Shown piece after piece: positions 36,068-45,427 of a DNA stretch of 64,000 bases (the first letter of the stretch is position 1; the number at the start of each line of letters is the position of its first letter). Source of the stretch: Pseudarthrobacter raffinosi (lineage in GTDB: Bacteria; Actinomycetota; Actinomycetes; Actinomycetales; Micrococcaceae); contig NZ_JAMXBH010000011.1 in NCBI RefSeq assembly GCF_023913735.1, positions 1 to 64,000 of the forward strand, written 5' to 3'. A program made the translations under genes and the position numbers. The notes under the pieces were generated by a model. It searched no databases and was not told where the DNA came from. It worked only from the letters and a program-made list of their open reading frames with translations.

Positions 36068-37762
36068 TTGCGCTTCAAGACTGCAGTTGCACTCGTGCTG
36101 CTAGGCCTCCTGACACTTCTGGCCGGTATTGGCCAGAAGACAATCTGGGCTCCCTCCGAGACCTTTACGGCTTCCGCCCCGGCAGATGCCGCGGAGGCGC
36201 CACTGACCATCATCGACCAGAACCTGCGCACTGCGCAGGGCGGAACGGTGAAGATCAAGGTCGAAGGCGACGGCAACTTCATGCTCGCGGCCGGCCGGCC
36301 TGACGACGTGGACGCCTGGGTGGGCCCGACGGCCCACAACACCATCACTGGGGTTTCCGAGGACAACAAATCCCTGCAGGTTGAGCACGCCAACGGCGAC
36401 GCCACGGCGCCGAATCCGTCCGGATCCGATCTCTGGGTTTCCACTGAGAACGCGAGCGGTGAGCTGGAGTACTCGTGGACGCCGCCCGCTGACGGCGAAT
36501 GGTCACTGCTGCTGGCGTCCGATGGCACCAAGCCCGCACCGTCGTCGATCTCCATGACGTTCCCGAATGACACCGCCACCCCGTGGGCCATCCCGCTTAT
36601 GGTGATTGGCGGCCTGCTGATCCTCGCCGGCATTGCCCTGGTGGTCCTGTCTGCACGCAAGCGGGACGGCGAAGGCAACGGCACGGGAAGCCTGTTCGCC
36701 CGGCGCGCCCGGGCCAAGGCCGAGGCAAGGTCCGCCTCACGGCTCGGCATGGTGTCCGGCGGCATGGTCACCGCCGCAGTGACCGCCCTTGTTGTGGCCG
36801 GAACGGGTGTTGCTGCGAACGCTGCCACCACGCCCGCGCCGGCTCCCGAATCAGCATCGCCGGAGGCCGCCCAGGCGGCCGCGCCGGTCCTCCTGGACGC
36901 CCAGTTCCGCAGGATCCTGGAGCAGGTCTCCAGCACCGCCGACGCCGGTGACGCCGCAAAGGACGCAGCCAAGCTCGCAGAGCGCGTAGCCGGGACGGAG
37001 CTTGAGGTCCGTACGCAGAACTACAAGATCCGTTCCCAGGTGGGCACTTATGAAGCCCGGATGCCCGTCCGTTCCACCAAGCTCCTCACCACGGTGGTCA
37101 CCAGCGACCGCAGCTGGCCGCGTTCAGTCCTCGCCGTTACGCAGGGTGACGGCAACGTCGTCCCGCAGCTGCTCACCCTGGTCCAGCCCTCCCCGCGGGA
37201 GAACTACAAGCTGACCGAGACCACCCCGCTGCAGCCGGGAACTACGTTCCCCGCCATCGGCCGGAACGGCACCGACACGCTGGCCGCCAACGACAAATCC
37301 GGCCTGCTGTACAGCGGCGAAGAAGCCCTGGCCGGGCTGGCCGACCGCCTGACGAATTCAGAGTCGAGCTTCAAGGACAAGCTGGTGGAGGGCGCATCCT
37401 CGCCGTACATCGCCGACACGCTCTCCTACCAGGCCGAGGTAGTCAAGTCCGGCGAAAACGGCAACTTCTCCTTCACCCACAAGGTAGTACCGGAAAGCAC
37501 TGTGGTGTTCCGGACGGCCGACGGCGGGGCGCTGGTGCTGGGCCGGATCAACTTCGGCTTTGATGGCACGCCCAAAGCCTCCGGTGACAAGCTCACCATC
37601 GGCGACGACGCCGCGGCCCTCGCCGGCGGCAAGGAAACCACCACCGGCATGGTCCTGAACTTTGCTGAATCAATGGCGGTCTACGTTCCGCCGGCAGGTT
37701 CTACGGATCCCATCAAGCTGGTGGCCGCAACGCGCGGGCTGGTAGGCGCAAGCTTCAAATAG
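36068..37762 (+). CDS. large membrane protein with extracytoplasmic domains, unknown function
   Basis: 564 aa from TTG 36068 (ribosome site AGGTG six nt before it; GTG 36059 also possible). N-terminal helix TAVALVLLGLLTLLAG, an extracytoplasmic beta-rich domain (~30-170), a second helix (PLMVIGGLLILAGIALVVL), a short basic cytosolic loop (KRDGEG...RRARAKAEARSA), a third helix, then an Ala/Pro linker and a ~300-residue outer domain. No catalytic motif is seen. It may be an envelope scaffold or sensor; no known family is recognised with confidence. Confidence 0.7.
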   Translation: MRFKTAVALVLLGLLTLLAGIGQKTIWAPSETFTASAPADAAEAPLTIIDQNLRTAQGGTVKIKVEGDGNFMLAAGRPDDVDAWVGPTAHNTITGVSEDNKSLQVEHANGDATAPNPSGSDLWVSTENASGELEYSWTPPADGEWSLLLASDGTKPAPSSISMTFPNDTATPWAIPLMVIGGLLILAGIALVVLSARKRDGEGNGTGSLFARRARAKAEARSASRLGMVSGGMVTAAVTALVVAGTGVAANAATTPAPAPESASPEAAQAAAPVLLDAQFRRILEQVSSTADAGDAAKDAAKLAERVAGTELEVRTQNYKIRSQVGTYEARMPVRSTKLLTTVVTSDRSWPRSVLAVTQGDGNVVPQLLTLVQPSPRENYKLTETTPLQPGTTFPAIGRNGTDTLAANDKSGLLYSGEEALAGLADRLTNSESSFKDKLVEGASSPYIADTLSYQAEVVKSGENGNFSFTHKVVPESTVVFRTADGGALVLGRINFGFDGTPKASGDKLTIGDDAAALAGGKETTTGMVLNFAESMAVYVPPAGSTDPIKLVAATRGLVGASFK

Positions 37763-37827
37763 GCCCGCAGGGTCCAGTCCCTGATGCAGTACCCCCGGCA
37801 GCGGCCGGAGTGGCTAGAGTGGAAAGC

Positions 37828-38835
37828 ATGAGTTCGCCAGCTTCCCGCCCAGTCCCTCCAGCCGCTGCCAGCCTGCTTAACCTGCGTGGCGCCGTCGACC
37901 TTTCATCCCTGAGACAGGGCCAGGCGCCTCCTGCGGCTCCCGGCAATCCGCCTGTTTCCGGGGATGCGGGTGCCAGCGCAGAAGCGGGTGCGGTAACGCC
38001 CGACGACGGCGCGGCACCGCTGCGGGTCACTGTCACCGAAGGAAATTTCCAGGAACTCGTGGAGCTTTCCGCCCAGGTTCCGGTGGTCTTCGCGCTATGG
38101 GCCGCGTACTCCCCGGAATCCGCCGCGATGCTCGACTCGCTGGAGCGGGTCATCAACAGCTACGGCGGCCGCCTGGTCCTGGGGGCGGCGGACATCGAAG
38201 CCTTCCCGCAGCTGGCACAGGCCTTCCAGGTCCAGGCCGTCCCCACGGCCGTCGCCGTCCTCAAGGGCCAGCCCGTACCGCTCTTCCAAGGCGGTGCCGA
38301 GGAATCCCAGATCCGCCCCCTCCTGGATGAACTGCTGAAAGTCGCGGCGGCCAATGGGGTTACGGGCAGCCTCGGCGGGGGCAGTGCGCCCATGGAGACT
38401 GAACCAGCACCTCTTCCGCCGCTGCACCAGGCCGCGTTCGACGCCATTGAGGCGGGCGACTATGAGGCCGCCGCCGTGGCCTACCGGCAGGCCCTGCTGG
38501 AAATGCCCGCCGACGCCGAGGCCAAGGCCGGCCTGGCCCAGGTGGAGCTGATGGCCCGGCTCCAGCCGCTCTCCGCCGAGGACTCGGAAGCCTTGCGTAC
38601 CCTCGCCGCCAACGAACCTGACAATCTGGCCGCCCAGCTGGGCGTGGCGGACCTGGACGTGTCCGGCGGTCACGTGGAGGACGCGCTGAACCGCGTGGTC
38701 AGCTTCATCGGCCGGAACTTCGGCCCGGAACGGGAGCCAGCCCGCGTACGCCTCCTGGAACTCTTCGACGTGGTGGGCACGTCCGACCCCCGTGTTGCCA
38801 AGGCACGCCAAGGACTCGCCAGGGTCCTGTTCTAG
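37828..38835 (+). CDS. thioredoxin-like/TPR co-chaperone (YbbN type)
   Basis: 335 aa. After a Pro/Ala-rich N-terminus a thioredoxin fold spans ~70-190. Its active site lacks CxxC: the usual WCxxC place reads LWAAYSPESAAML. The cis-Pro segment AVPTAVAVLKG is kept. The C-terminal half is TPR-like (YEAAAVAYRQALLEMP, DNLAAQLGVADL, EDALNRVVSFI). YbbN proteins in enterobacteria work as chaperones without redox activity. TAGAGT stands 7 nt before the ATG. Its stop overlaps the next start (TAGTG). Confidence 0.88.
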   Translation: MSSPASRPVPPAAASLLNLRGAVDLSSLRQGQAPPAAPGNPPVSGDAGASAEAGAVTPDDGAAPLRVTVTEGNFQELVELSAQVPVVFALWAAYSPESAAMLDSLERVINSYGGRLVLGAADIEAFPQLAQAFQVQAVPTAVAVLKGQPVPLFQGGAEESQIRPLLDELLKVAAANGVTGSLGGGSAPMETEPAPLPPLHQAAFDAIEAGDYEAAAVAYRQALLEMPADAEAKAGLAQVELMARLQPLSAEDSEALRTLAANEPDNLAAQLGVADLDVSGGHVEDALNRVVSFIGRNFGPEREPARVRLLELFDVVGTSDPRVAKARQGLARVLF

Positions 38836-39932
38836 TGCCGGCCCTGTTCCAGCCGCTCAAGCTCCGCTCCCTGGAGCTCACGCACCGCGGCTGGGTATCA
38901 CCCATGTGCCAGTACAGCTGCGGTCCCGACGGCGCCCCGGGGGTTCCGAACGACTGGCACCTGATGCATCTGGGCTCCTTTGCCGCGGGCGGCGCGGCGT
39001 TGATCCTCACCGAGGCGGCCGCTGTGAACGCGGCCGGCAGGATCAGCCCCCGCGACACCGGGCTGTACAACGACGAACAGGCCGAGGCCTGGCAGCGGAT
39101 CACGTCCTTTGTGCACCGGCACGGTGCCGCGGAAGCGAAGATCGGCGCCCAGCTTGCCCACGCCGGCCGGAAAGCGTCCGCCTACTGGCCGTTCGCCGGG
39201 CAGCGGGGGAGCGTCCCGGAGTCCGACGGCGGCTGGCCCACGGTGGGGCCGTCACGGCTTGCCTTCGACGGCTTTGCCGAACCCGCCGCGATGACCGAGG
39301 CGCAGATCCAGGACATCATTTCCGACTTCGCGGCCGGCGCCGTGCGTGCCGTGGACGCCGGCTTCGACACCGTGGAGATCCATGGCGCGCACGGCTACCT
39401 CCTGCACCAGTTCCAAAGCCCGCTGATCAATACGCGGACCGATTCCTGGGGCGGGGACGAGGCCGGACGGAACCGGCTGATGCTCGCCGTCGTTGATGCC
39501 GTCCGCAACGTCATCCCCGAATCCATGCCCCTGCTGCTGCGGATTTCAGCCACCGACTGGGCGCCGGGCGGCGTCGATGTCCAGGCTTCGGTCCGGCTGG
39601 CCGCCCAGGCGGCGGAGCACGGAGTGGACCTCATCGACGTCTCCAGCGGCGGGGCCGTGGCCCACCAGGACATCAGTCCGGGTCCGGGCTACCAGACGGA
39701 GTTCTCCGCACGCATCCGCCGCGAAGCGGGGGTCCCCACAGGCACCGTGGGCCTGCTGACTTCCGCAGGCCAGGCCGAGCATGCCGTGGCCACCGGGCAG
39801 GCCGACGGCGTGCTTATTGCCCGGGCCGCGCTCCGGGATCCGCACTGGTGGCTCCGTGCGGCGTTTGAACTGGGGCACGACCTCCCCTGGGCACCGCAGT
39901 ACGAACGGGCCATGCCGCGGCATTCGTTCTAG
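38835..39932 (+). CDS. NADH:flavin oxidoreductase, old yellow enzyme family (YqjM class)
   Basis: FMN-dependent TIM-barrel ene-reductase, 365 aa. It shows VSPMCQYSC near residue 20-30 (the Cys that tunes FMN in the YqjM class), GRISPRDTGLY, AQLAHAGRKAS with the conserved His, EIHGAHGYLLHQF, and the C-terminal LIARAALRDPHWW with a final PWAPQYERA. It reduces activated alkenes of enals, enones or nitro compounds. Starts GTG in a one-base overlap with the YbbN-like gene, an unexpected but close linkage. Confidence 0.93.
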   Translation: MPALFQPLKLRSLELTHRGWVSPMCQYSCGPDGAPGVPNDWHLMHLGSFAAGGAALILTEAAAVNAAGRISPRDTGLYNDEQAEAWQRITSFVHRHGAAEAKIGAQLAHAGRKASAYWPFAGQRGSVPESDGGWPTVGPSRLAFDGFAEPAAMTEAQIQDIISDFAAGAVRAVDAGFDTVEIHGAHGYLLHQFQSPLINTRTDSWGGDEAGRNRLMLAVVDAVRNVIPESMPLLLRISATDWAPGGVDVQASVRLAAQAAEHGVDLIDVSSGGAVAHQDISPGPGYQTEFSARIRREAGVPTGTVGLLTSAGQAEHAVATGQADGVLIARAALRDPHWWLRAAFELGHDLPWAPQYERAMPRHSF

Positions 39933-40003
39933 GGTTCCCTACGCCTTTGCACTACTCCCGCGGGAGGACCCCTTCGGCAGGGCCCTGGGTCTAGGCTGGC
40001 ATC

Positions 40004-40810
40004 ATGACTGCTGCGCATCCTGATCCCCACTCTGATCCGGTGGTGCACGCGGGGCCCGTTCCGGCCTTGTCCATCCGCGGCCTCGCCAAGCGTTTCGGCG
40101 GAAAAATCGCCGTGGACGGCATCAGCCTCGACGTCCCGGCAGGCTCATTCTTTGGCATCGTGGGGCCCAACGGCGCCGGCAAGACCACCACGCTGTCCAT
40201 GGCCACCGGCCTGCTGCGGCCCGACTTCGGGACAGCCGTTGTCCATGGGGTGGACGTCTGGGCCCGGCCGCTGGAGGCCAAGAAGCTGATGGGCATCCTC
40301 CCTGACGGTGTCCGCCTCTTTGACCGGCTCACCGGCGAACAGCTGGTCACGTACGCGGGGCTGCTGCGTGGCATGGACAAAGACGTGGTGGCCTCCCGTG
40401 TGGGGGAGCTGTTGTCCGCCCTGGACCTCTACGAGGACGCCGGGACGCTCGTGGTGGACTATTCGGCCGGCATGACAAAAAAGATCGCCCTCGCCTCGGC
40501 CCTGATCCACGCCCCGCGGCTGCTGGTGCTCGATGAACCCTTCGAGTCCGTGGATCCCGTCTCGGCGGCCAACATCCGGTCCATCCTGGACAGTTATGTA
40601 GCCGCCGGCGGGACGGTGATCGTCTCGAGCCACGTTATGGACCTGGTCCAGCGCATGTGCGACCACGTCGCCGTGGTGGCGGCCGGAAGGCTCCTCGCCA
40701 CCGGGACCGTGGACGAAGTCCGCGCCGGGGCAACGCTGGAAGAAAGGTTTGTCCAGCTGGTCGGCGGACGCAACCACACGGAAGGCCTGGAATGGTTGCG
40801 CACCTCCTAA
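40004..40810 (+). CDS. ABC transporter ATP-binding protein
   Basis: 268-aa nucleotide-binding subunit for an ABC-2 type system. Walker A GPNGAGKTT, Q-loop near LPDGVRLFDRL, signature DYSAGMTKKIALA, Walker B LLVLDEPFESVDP, and switch His in IVSSHVMDLV. TAGGCT lies 6 nt before the ATG, so transcription probably begins at the start codon. The permease gene begins inside its 3' end. Confidence 0.95.
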   Translation: MTAAHPDPHSDPVVHAGPVPALSIRGLAKRFGGKIAVDGISLDVPAGSFFGIVGPNGAGKTTTLSMATGLLRPDFGTAVVHGVDVWARPLEAKKLMGILPDGVRLFDRLTGEQLVTYAGLLRGMDKDVVASRVGELLSALDLYEDAGTLVVDYSAGMTKKIALASALIHAPRLLVLDEPFESVDPVSAANIRSILDSYVAAGGTVIVSSHVMDLVQRMCDHVAVVAAGRLLATGTVDEVRAGATLEERFVQLVGGRNHTEGLEWLRTS

Positions 40811-42363
40811 GGCTCAAACTGACCCTGCTGCGGAACGGCCTTCGCCGCAGCCCTTGGCAGCTCGTCGGCCTGGCGTTCGGCGGTCTCTATGCCTTGGGGC
40901 TGGTGGGACTAGTGGTCGTGGCACTGGTCCTGCTGCGCACTGTAGACCCCGAACTGGCCCGGACGGTTGTGGTGCTTGGTGGTTCAGCGGCCCTCCTGGG
41001 CTGGGGCCTCATTCCGGTGGTCGCGTCCGCCGCGGACCTGACCCTGGACCCTGCCCGCTTCACCACCTCCGCCATCCCCATGCGCCAACTGCTCACGGGG
41101 CTGGCCCTCGGTGGGCTGATCGGCATCCCCGGCCTGGCCACGGCGCTCGCAGCGCTCGCCACCGTGTGGACCTGGGCCCGTGGCCCCCTTCCCGCGGTTG
41201 CCGCACTGGTGGGCGCCGCCGTCGGCGTTCTGACATGTATTGTCCTGTCCAAAGTGGTCACCACCGCCACCGCCAGCCTGGCGTCGTCGCGCCGGTTCAA
41301 GGATGTCAGCGCCATCGCATTTATGGTCCCGCTGGTCCTGATGGGCCCGATCGTCGCTGGCGTGGGCAGGGGCATCACCGCCTCGACGGGTTTCCTGCCG
41401 GAGCTGGCTGCCACCTTGTCCTGGACGCCACTTGGTGCCGCGTGGTCCCTCGGTGGTGATGTTGCGGTTGGCCGCCCGGGAGCGGCCGCACTGAAACTCG
41501 TGATCGCCGCTGCAACCCTCGCAGTCCTGTCCTGGTGCTGGAAACTGCTCCTTGAACGGGCCCTGGTCAACCCGCCCTACGCCGGCAGCGGGAGCCGCAA
41601 GGGTGGCAAACTGGGGCTGTTCGACCTGCTGCCGGCCACACCGGCCGGTGCAGTAACAGCGCGCGCGCTGACGTACTGGCTGCGCGATCCCCGCTATTCC
41701 GGTTCCCTGGTGGTGGTCCCGCTGCTCCCCATCCTGCTGGTGTTCCAGGGCAGCCAGTCCGGTCACTACGGAGTACTGGCGGTGGCTGCACCGCTGGCTG
41801 CCTTCCTGCTGGCCTGGTCCATCTCAGCGGACGTCTCCTATGACAACACGGCATTCGCGCTGCATGTGGCCACGGGCGTCCGCGGTGTGGACGACCGGCT
41901 GGGCAGGGCGTTGGCCTGCCTGGCTTTTGCCCTGCCCGTGGTGCTGATCTTTGCAGTGGGCCAGTACTTCTTTACCGGCAGCTGGTCGGAACTGCCCGGC
42001 CAGTTGGGCTTGAGCCTGGGCATCCTGTTCACCGGGCTTGGCTTGTCGTCCGTGGTGTCGGCACGCTACACGGTGGCCGTCCCGTTGCCCGGGGACAGCC
42101 CGTTCAAGAAGCCCCCGGGCAATGTAGGGCAGACCCTGGTGGTGCAGTTTGCCGGCATGGGCGTCCTGAGCCTGCTGGTCCTGCCTGAGGTGGGCCTGCT
42201 CATCGCGCAGCTGGTCACGGGGAATGCCATGTTCGGGTGGGCCAACCTGGCCGTCGGCCTGATGCTGGGACTGGCGCTGTTTGGGGCGGGCATTCGGCTG
42301 GGTGGAAAGTGGCTTGATGCCCGCGGACCCGAACTGCTGGCCCAACTGACCGTCAACCGTTGA
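40792..42363 (+). CDS. ABC transporter permease (ABC-2 exporter type)
   Basis: 523 aa with about twelve hydrophobic segments, starting MVAHLLRLKLTLLRNGLRR. The start overlaps the ATPase gene by 19 bp. The length and layout suggest a fused or long exporter permease. Substrate unknown; ABC-2 systems of this sort export drugs, lipids or polysaccharides. No substrate genes lie nearby. Confidence 0.85.
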   Translation: MVAHLLRLKLTLLRNGLRRSPWQLVGLAFGGLYALGLVGLVVVALVLLRTVDPELARTVVVLGGSAALLGWGLIPVVASAADLTLDPARFTTSAIPMRQLLTGLALGGLIGIPGLATALAALATVWTWARGPLPAVAALVGAAVGVLTCIVLSKVVTTATASLASSRRFKDVSAIAFMVPLVLMGPIVAGVGRGITASTGFLPELAATLSWTPLGAAWSLGGDVAVGRPGAAALKLVIAAATLAVLSWCWKLLLERALVNPPYAGSGSRKGGKLGLFDLLPATPAGAVTARALTYWLRDPRYSGSLVVVPLLPILLVFQGSQSGHYGVLAVAAPLAAFLLAWSISADVSYDNTAFALHVATGVRGVDDRLGRALACLAFALPVVLIFAVGQYFFTGSWSELPGQLGLSLGILFTGLGLSSVVSARYTVAVPLPGDSPFKKPPGNVGQTLVVQFAGMGVLSLLVLPEVGLLIAQLVTGNAMFGWANLAVGLMLGLALFGAGIRLGGKWLDARGPELLAQLTVNR

Positions 42364-42393
42364 TTCCGTAAAAGACCAGAAGGGCGGCCGGAC

Positions 42394-43176
42394 ATGGAAG
42401 TTGTCATCCTCCAGGGCAGCAAGCAGATCGGACAGCTCGTCGCCGATGCCATCGAGGCCCTGCTCCGGCGCAAGCCCGCCGCCGTACTGGGCCTCGCCAC
42501 CGGGTCATCGCCGCTGCCGGTGTACGACGAGCTGGCGGCGCGGCACCAGCGTGACGGGCTGGACTTCAGCAATGCCCATGCCTTTGCCCTGGACGAATAC
42601 GTGGGGCTGGACCACGGGCATCCGGAGTCCTACAGGCAAGTCATCCGGCGGGAATTCACCAGCCGGGTCAACATCGCCGAAGGCAACGTCCATACGCCTG
42701 ACGGGGCGGCCGCGGACCTGCCCGCGGCCTGTTCCGCCTACGAGGAGGCCATGCGGGCAGCGGGCGGAGTGGACCTGCAGCTCCTGGGCGTGGGTACGGA
42801 TGGCCACATCGGCTTCAACGAGCCCGGTTCCTCGCTCGCATCCCGGACCCGCATCAAAACGCTGATCGAGCAGACCCGCCGGGACAACGCCAGGTTCTTT
42901 GGCAGCCTGGCAGAGGTGCCGCACCATGTGGTGACCCAGGGGCTGGGCACCATTCTCGAGGCCCGGCACGTTGTCCTCATCGCTACCGGGGCACAGAAGG
43001 CACCGTCCGTCCGCGACTTCGTGGAAGGACCCGTCGCCGCCATCTGCCCGGCCTCGGTCCTCCAGTTCCACCCGCACGCCACCATCCTGGTGGATCAGGC
43101 CGCGGCATCGTCGCTGAAGCTCGCCGACTTCTACCGGCACACGTACGATCACAAACCTGACTGGCAGGAGCTGTAA
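42394..43176 (+). CDS. nagB: glucosamine-6-phosphate deaminase
   Basis: Converts glucosamine-6-phosphate to fructose-6-phosphate and ammonia, the entry of amino sugars into glycolysis. The 260-aa protein shows LGLATGSSPLPVYDEL, FALDEYVGL with the catalytic Asp, the LGVGTDGHIGFNEPGSS signature with the ring-opening His, and a complete C-terminus. GAAGGGCGG precedes ATG 42394. nagA or transport genes are not adjacent. After it, 43177-43290 holds only a weak GACGGCGG/CCGCCGTC inverted repeat. Confidence 0.95.
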   Translation: MEVVILQGSKQIGQLVADAIEALLRRKPAAVLGLATGSSPLPVYDELAARHQRDGLDFSNAHAFALDEYVGLDHGHPESYRQVIRREFTSRVNIAEGNVHTPDGAAADLPAACSAYEEAMRAAGGVDLQLLGVGTDGHIGFNEPGSSLASRTRIKTLIEQTRRDNARFFGSLAEVPHHVVTQGLGTILEARHVVLIATGAQKAPSVRDFVEGPVAAICPASVLQFHPHATILVDQAAASSLKLADFYRHTYDHKPDWQEL

Positions 43177-43307
43177 TTCCGGCCACACACCACGGGCGGG
43201 TGCCTAGCGGCGTTGCGCGGAACAGCCGACGGCGGCGGGTGCAGTGAGTGCAAAACGGTCCTCCCGCCGTCGAACGTCCTCCGTCCCGGGACGCTAAGAT
43301 GGATGCC

Positions 43308-43640
43308 ATGACTAGCATGACGGACCCTCTCGAAAACGACCCGATGCGCGAGCTTTCCGGGGCTGGAACGTCCACGGCAACCATCGAGCGCGAAGAGCTG
43401 CGCCAGGAAGTGGAGCCCGGTGACCGGGAACGCTTCTCGCACTACGTGCGCAAGGAAAAAATCATGGAATCCGCGCTGACGGGTGATCCTGTCATTGCCC
43501 TCTGCGGCAAAGTGTGGACGCCGGGCCGGGATCCGCAGAAGTTCCCGGTGTGCCCCATGTGCAAAGAGGTTTATGACGGCCTCCGCCCGGGGAACGACGG
43601 CGGCAAGGGTCCCGGAGGGGACTCGGGCAACAACAAGTAG
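43308..43640 (+). CDS. DUF3039 family protein (zinc-ribbon-like)
   Basis: 110 aa. A polar acidic N-terminus (~1-50) is followed by ALCGKVWTPGRDPQKFPVCPMCKEVYDGL, a C...CxxC arrangement typical of DUF3039 and likely to bind metal, then a Gly/Asn tail. ATG 43308 is selected because TAAGAT stands 7 nt upstream; ATG 43299 overlaps that box. The stop shares a base with the helicase start (TAGTG). Function unknown; linkage suggests a nucleic-acid role with the helicase. Confidence 0.8.
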   Translation: MTSMTDPLENDPMRELSGAGTSTATIEREELRQEVEPGDRERFSHYVRKEKIMESALTGDPVIALCGKVWTPGRDPQKFPVCPMCKEVYDGLRPGNDGGKGPGGDSGNNK

Positions 43641-45424
43641 TGACGGAGACGCTCTTTGGCGGCCCCACCCTGCCACCGGCCTATCCGGAACGCGCAGCCT
43701 GGGGAACCGCCCAAAAACTCCGTGCCTGGCAGCAGCAAGCCCTTGACCTCTACTTCAGGACCGATCCCCGCGACTTCCTGGCCGTAGCAACTCCCGGCGC
43801 CGGCAAGACCACCTTCGCGCTGCGAGTGGCCTCCATGCTCATCGAATCAGGGGCGGTCAACCGCGTCACCATCGTGGCGCCCACGGACCACCTGAAACGG
43901 CAGTGGGCCGACGCCGCTGCCAAGGTGGGCATCGCCATCGACCCCAACTTCAAGAACTCCGATGGCCAGCACGGCCGCGGTTTCGTTGGCGTCGCTGTCA
44001 CATACGCGCAGGTGGCCAGCAAACCCATGCTGCACCGCGCCAAGACCGAGGCCGCCCGCACGCTGGTGATCCTTGACGAGATCCACCACGGTGGCGAAGC
44101 CCTGTCCTGGGGCGACGGCCTCCGCGAAGCGTTTGACCCTGCGGCACGGCGCCTCTCCCTGACCGGTACGCCGTTCCGCTCCGACACCTCGCCCATCCCT
44201 TTTGTTGAATACGCGCAGGACAAGGACGGCATCCGGCGCTCGAAAGCGGACTACACCTACGGCTACGGCAACGCCCTGCGTGACCATGTGGTGCGCCCGG
44301 TCATGTTCATGGCCTACTCGGGCCAGATGCGGTGGCGCACCAGTGCCGGCGAGGAAATGGCGGCCTCACTGGGCGAGTCCGCGGTCACCAAGGACATCAC
44401 GTCGCAGGCGTGGCGGACGGCGCTGAACCCGGCCGGGGAATGGATTCCCGCTGTCCTGGCGGGGGCGGACAAACGCCTCAGCGAAATGCGCCGCACGGTT
44501 CCGGACGCCGGCGGGCTGGTCATCGCCACGGACCACGAGGATGCCAGGGCCTATGCCGGGCAGCTGAAAAGGATCACCGGCGAATCGCCCACCGTGATCC
44601 TTTCCGACGACGCCAAGGCCTCCAGCAAGATCGAGGAATTCACCGCGAGCGAGAAACGGTGGATGGTGGCCGTCCGCATGGTGTCAGAAGGCGTGGACGT
44701 GCCCCGGCTCTCCGTCGGCGTCTATGCGACGTCCACCTCGACGCCGCTGTTCTTCGCCCAGGCAGTGGGCCGCTTTGTGCGCGCCCGGAAACGCGGCGAA
44801 ACGGCCTCGGTCTTCCTGCCGTCCGTGCCGACGCTGATGGCCCTGGCCAACTCGATGGAGGCCGAACGCGACCACGCGCTGGACCGCCCCGAGAAAGAAG
44901 ACAGCGACGGCCTGTTCAATCCCGAGGACTCGCTGATGGAAGAGGCCAACCGGGAGGACAAGGCGTCCGACAGCCTCACCAAGGGCAAGTTCGAGGCCCT
45001 CGACTCACAGGCGTCCTTCGACCGCGTATTGTTCGACGGCGGCGAGTTCGGCACCGGGGGAGAAGTGGGCTCGGAGGACGAACTGGACTTCCTGGGCATC
45101 CCCGGACTGCTGGATGCCGAGCAGGTGGGGACGCTGCTGCGGCAGCGCCAGCACGAACAGCTCAACCGCAAGAACCGGCGCACACCGGCAGCCGAGCCGG
45201 CCACCGCGGCGCCGGCCATACCGGACCACCGGATGCTGATGGACCTGCGCAACGAACTGGCCAAGAACGTGGCGGCCTGGTCGGCGCGGACCGGAACCCC
45301 GCACGGTGTGGTGCACACGAAGCTGCGGACCGTCTGCGGCGGCCCCCCGGTGGCCCAGGCGAACGAGGAACAGCTTCAGTCCAGGCTGCGGAAGCTCCAG
45401 GACTGGTTCATCGGCCGGAAGTAG
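43640..45424 (+). CDS. superfamily 2 DEAD/DEAH-type helicase
   Basis: 594 aa. Helicase motifs: Q-like region RAWQQQALDLYF, Walker A ATPGAGKTTFAL (~51), TIVAPTDHLKRQW, DEIH box VILDEIHHGG (~145), SLTGTPFRSD, and motif VI QAVGRFVRARKRG (~373). The C-terminal ~150 residues end in a conserved Arg/Lys-rich segment without known domain. Resembles the helicase core of ComFA/RadD/restriction-type translocases but has no nuclease domain. Coupled to DUF3039 by a one-base overlap. It converges with pncA with 3 bp between stop codons. Confidence 0.88.
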   Translation: MTETLFGGPTLPPAYPERAAWGTAQKLRAWQQQALDLYFRTDPRDFLAVATPGAGKTTFALRVASMLIESGAVNRVTIVAPTDHLKRQWADAAAKVGIAIDPNFKNSDGQHGRGFVGVAVTYAQVASKPMLHRAKTEAARTLVILDEIHHGGEALSWGDGLREAFDPAARRLSLTGTPFRSDTSPIPFVEYAQDKDGIRRSKADYTYGYGNALRDHVVRPVMFMAYSGQMRWRTSAGEEMAASLGESAVTKDITSQAWRTALNPAGEWIPAVLAGADKRLSEMRRTVPDAGGLVIATDHEDARAYAGQLKRITGESPTVILSDDAKASSKIEEFTASEKRWMVAVRMVSEGVDVPRLSVGVYATSTSTPLFFAQAVGRFVRARKRGETASVFLPSVPTLMALANSMEAERDHALDRPEKEDSDGLFNPEDSLMEEANREDKASDSLTKGKFEALDSQASFDRVLFDGGEFGTGGEVGSEDELDFLGIPGLLDAEQVGTLLRQRQHEQLNRKNRRTPAAEPATAAPAIPDHRMLMDLRNELAKNVAAWSARTGTPHGVVHTKLRTVCGGPPVAQANEEQLQSRLRKLQDWFIGRK

Positions 45425-45427
45425 TAC

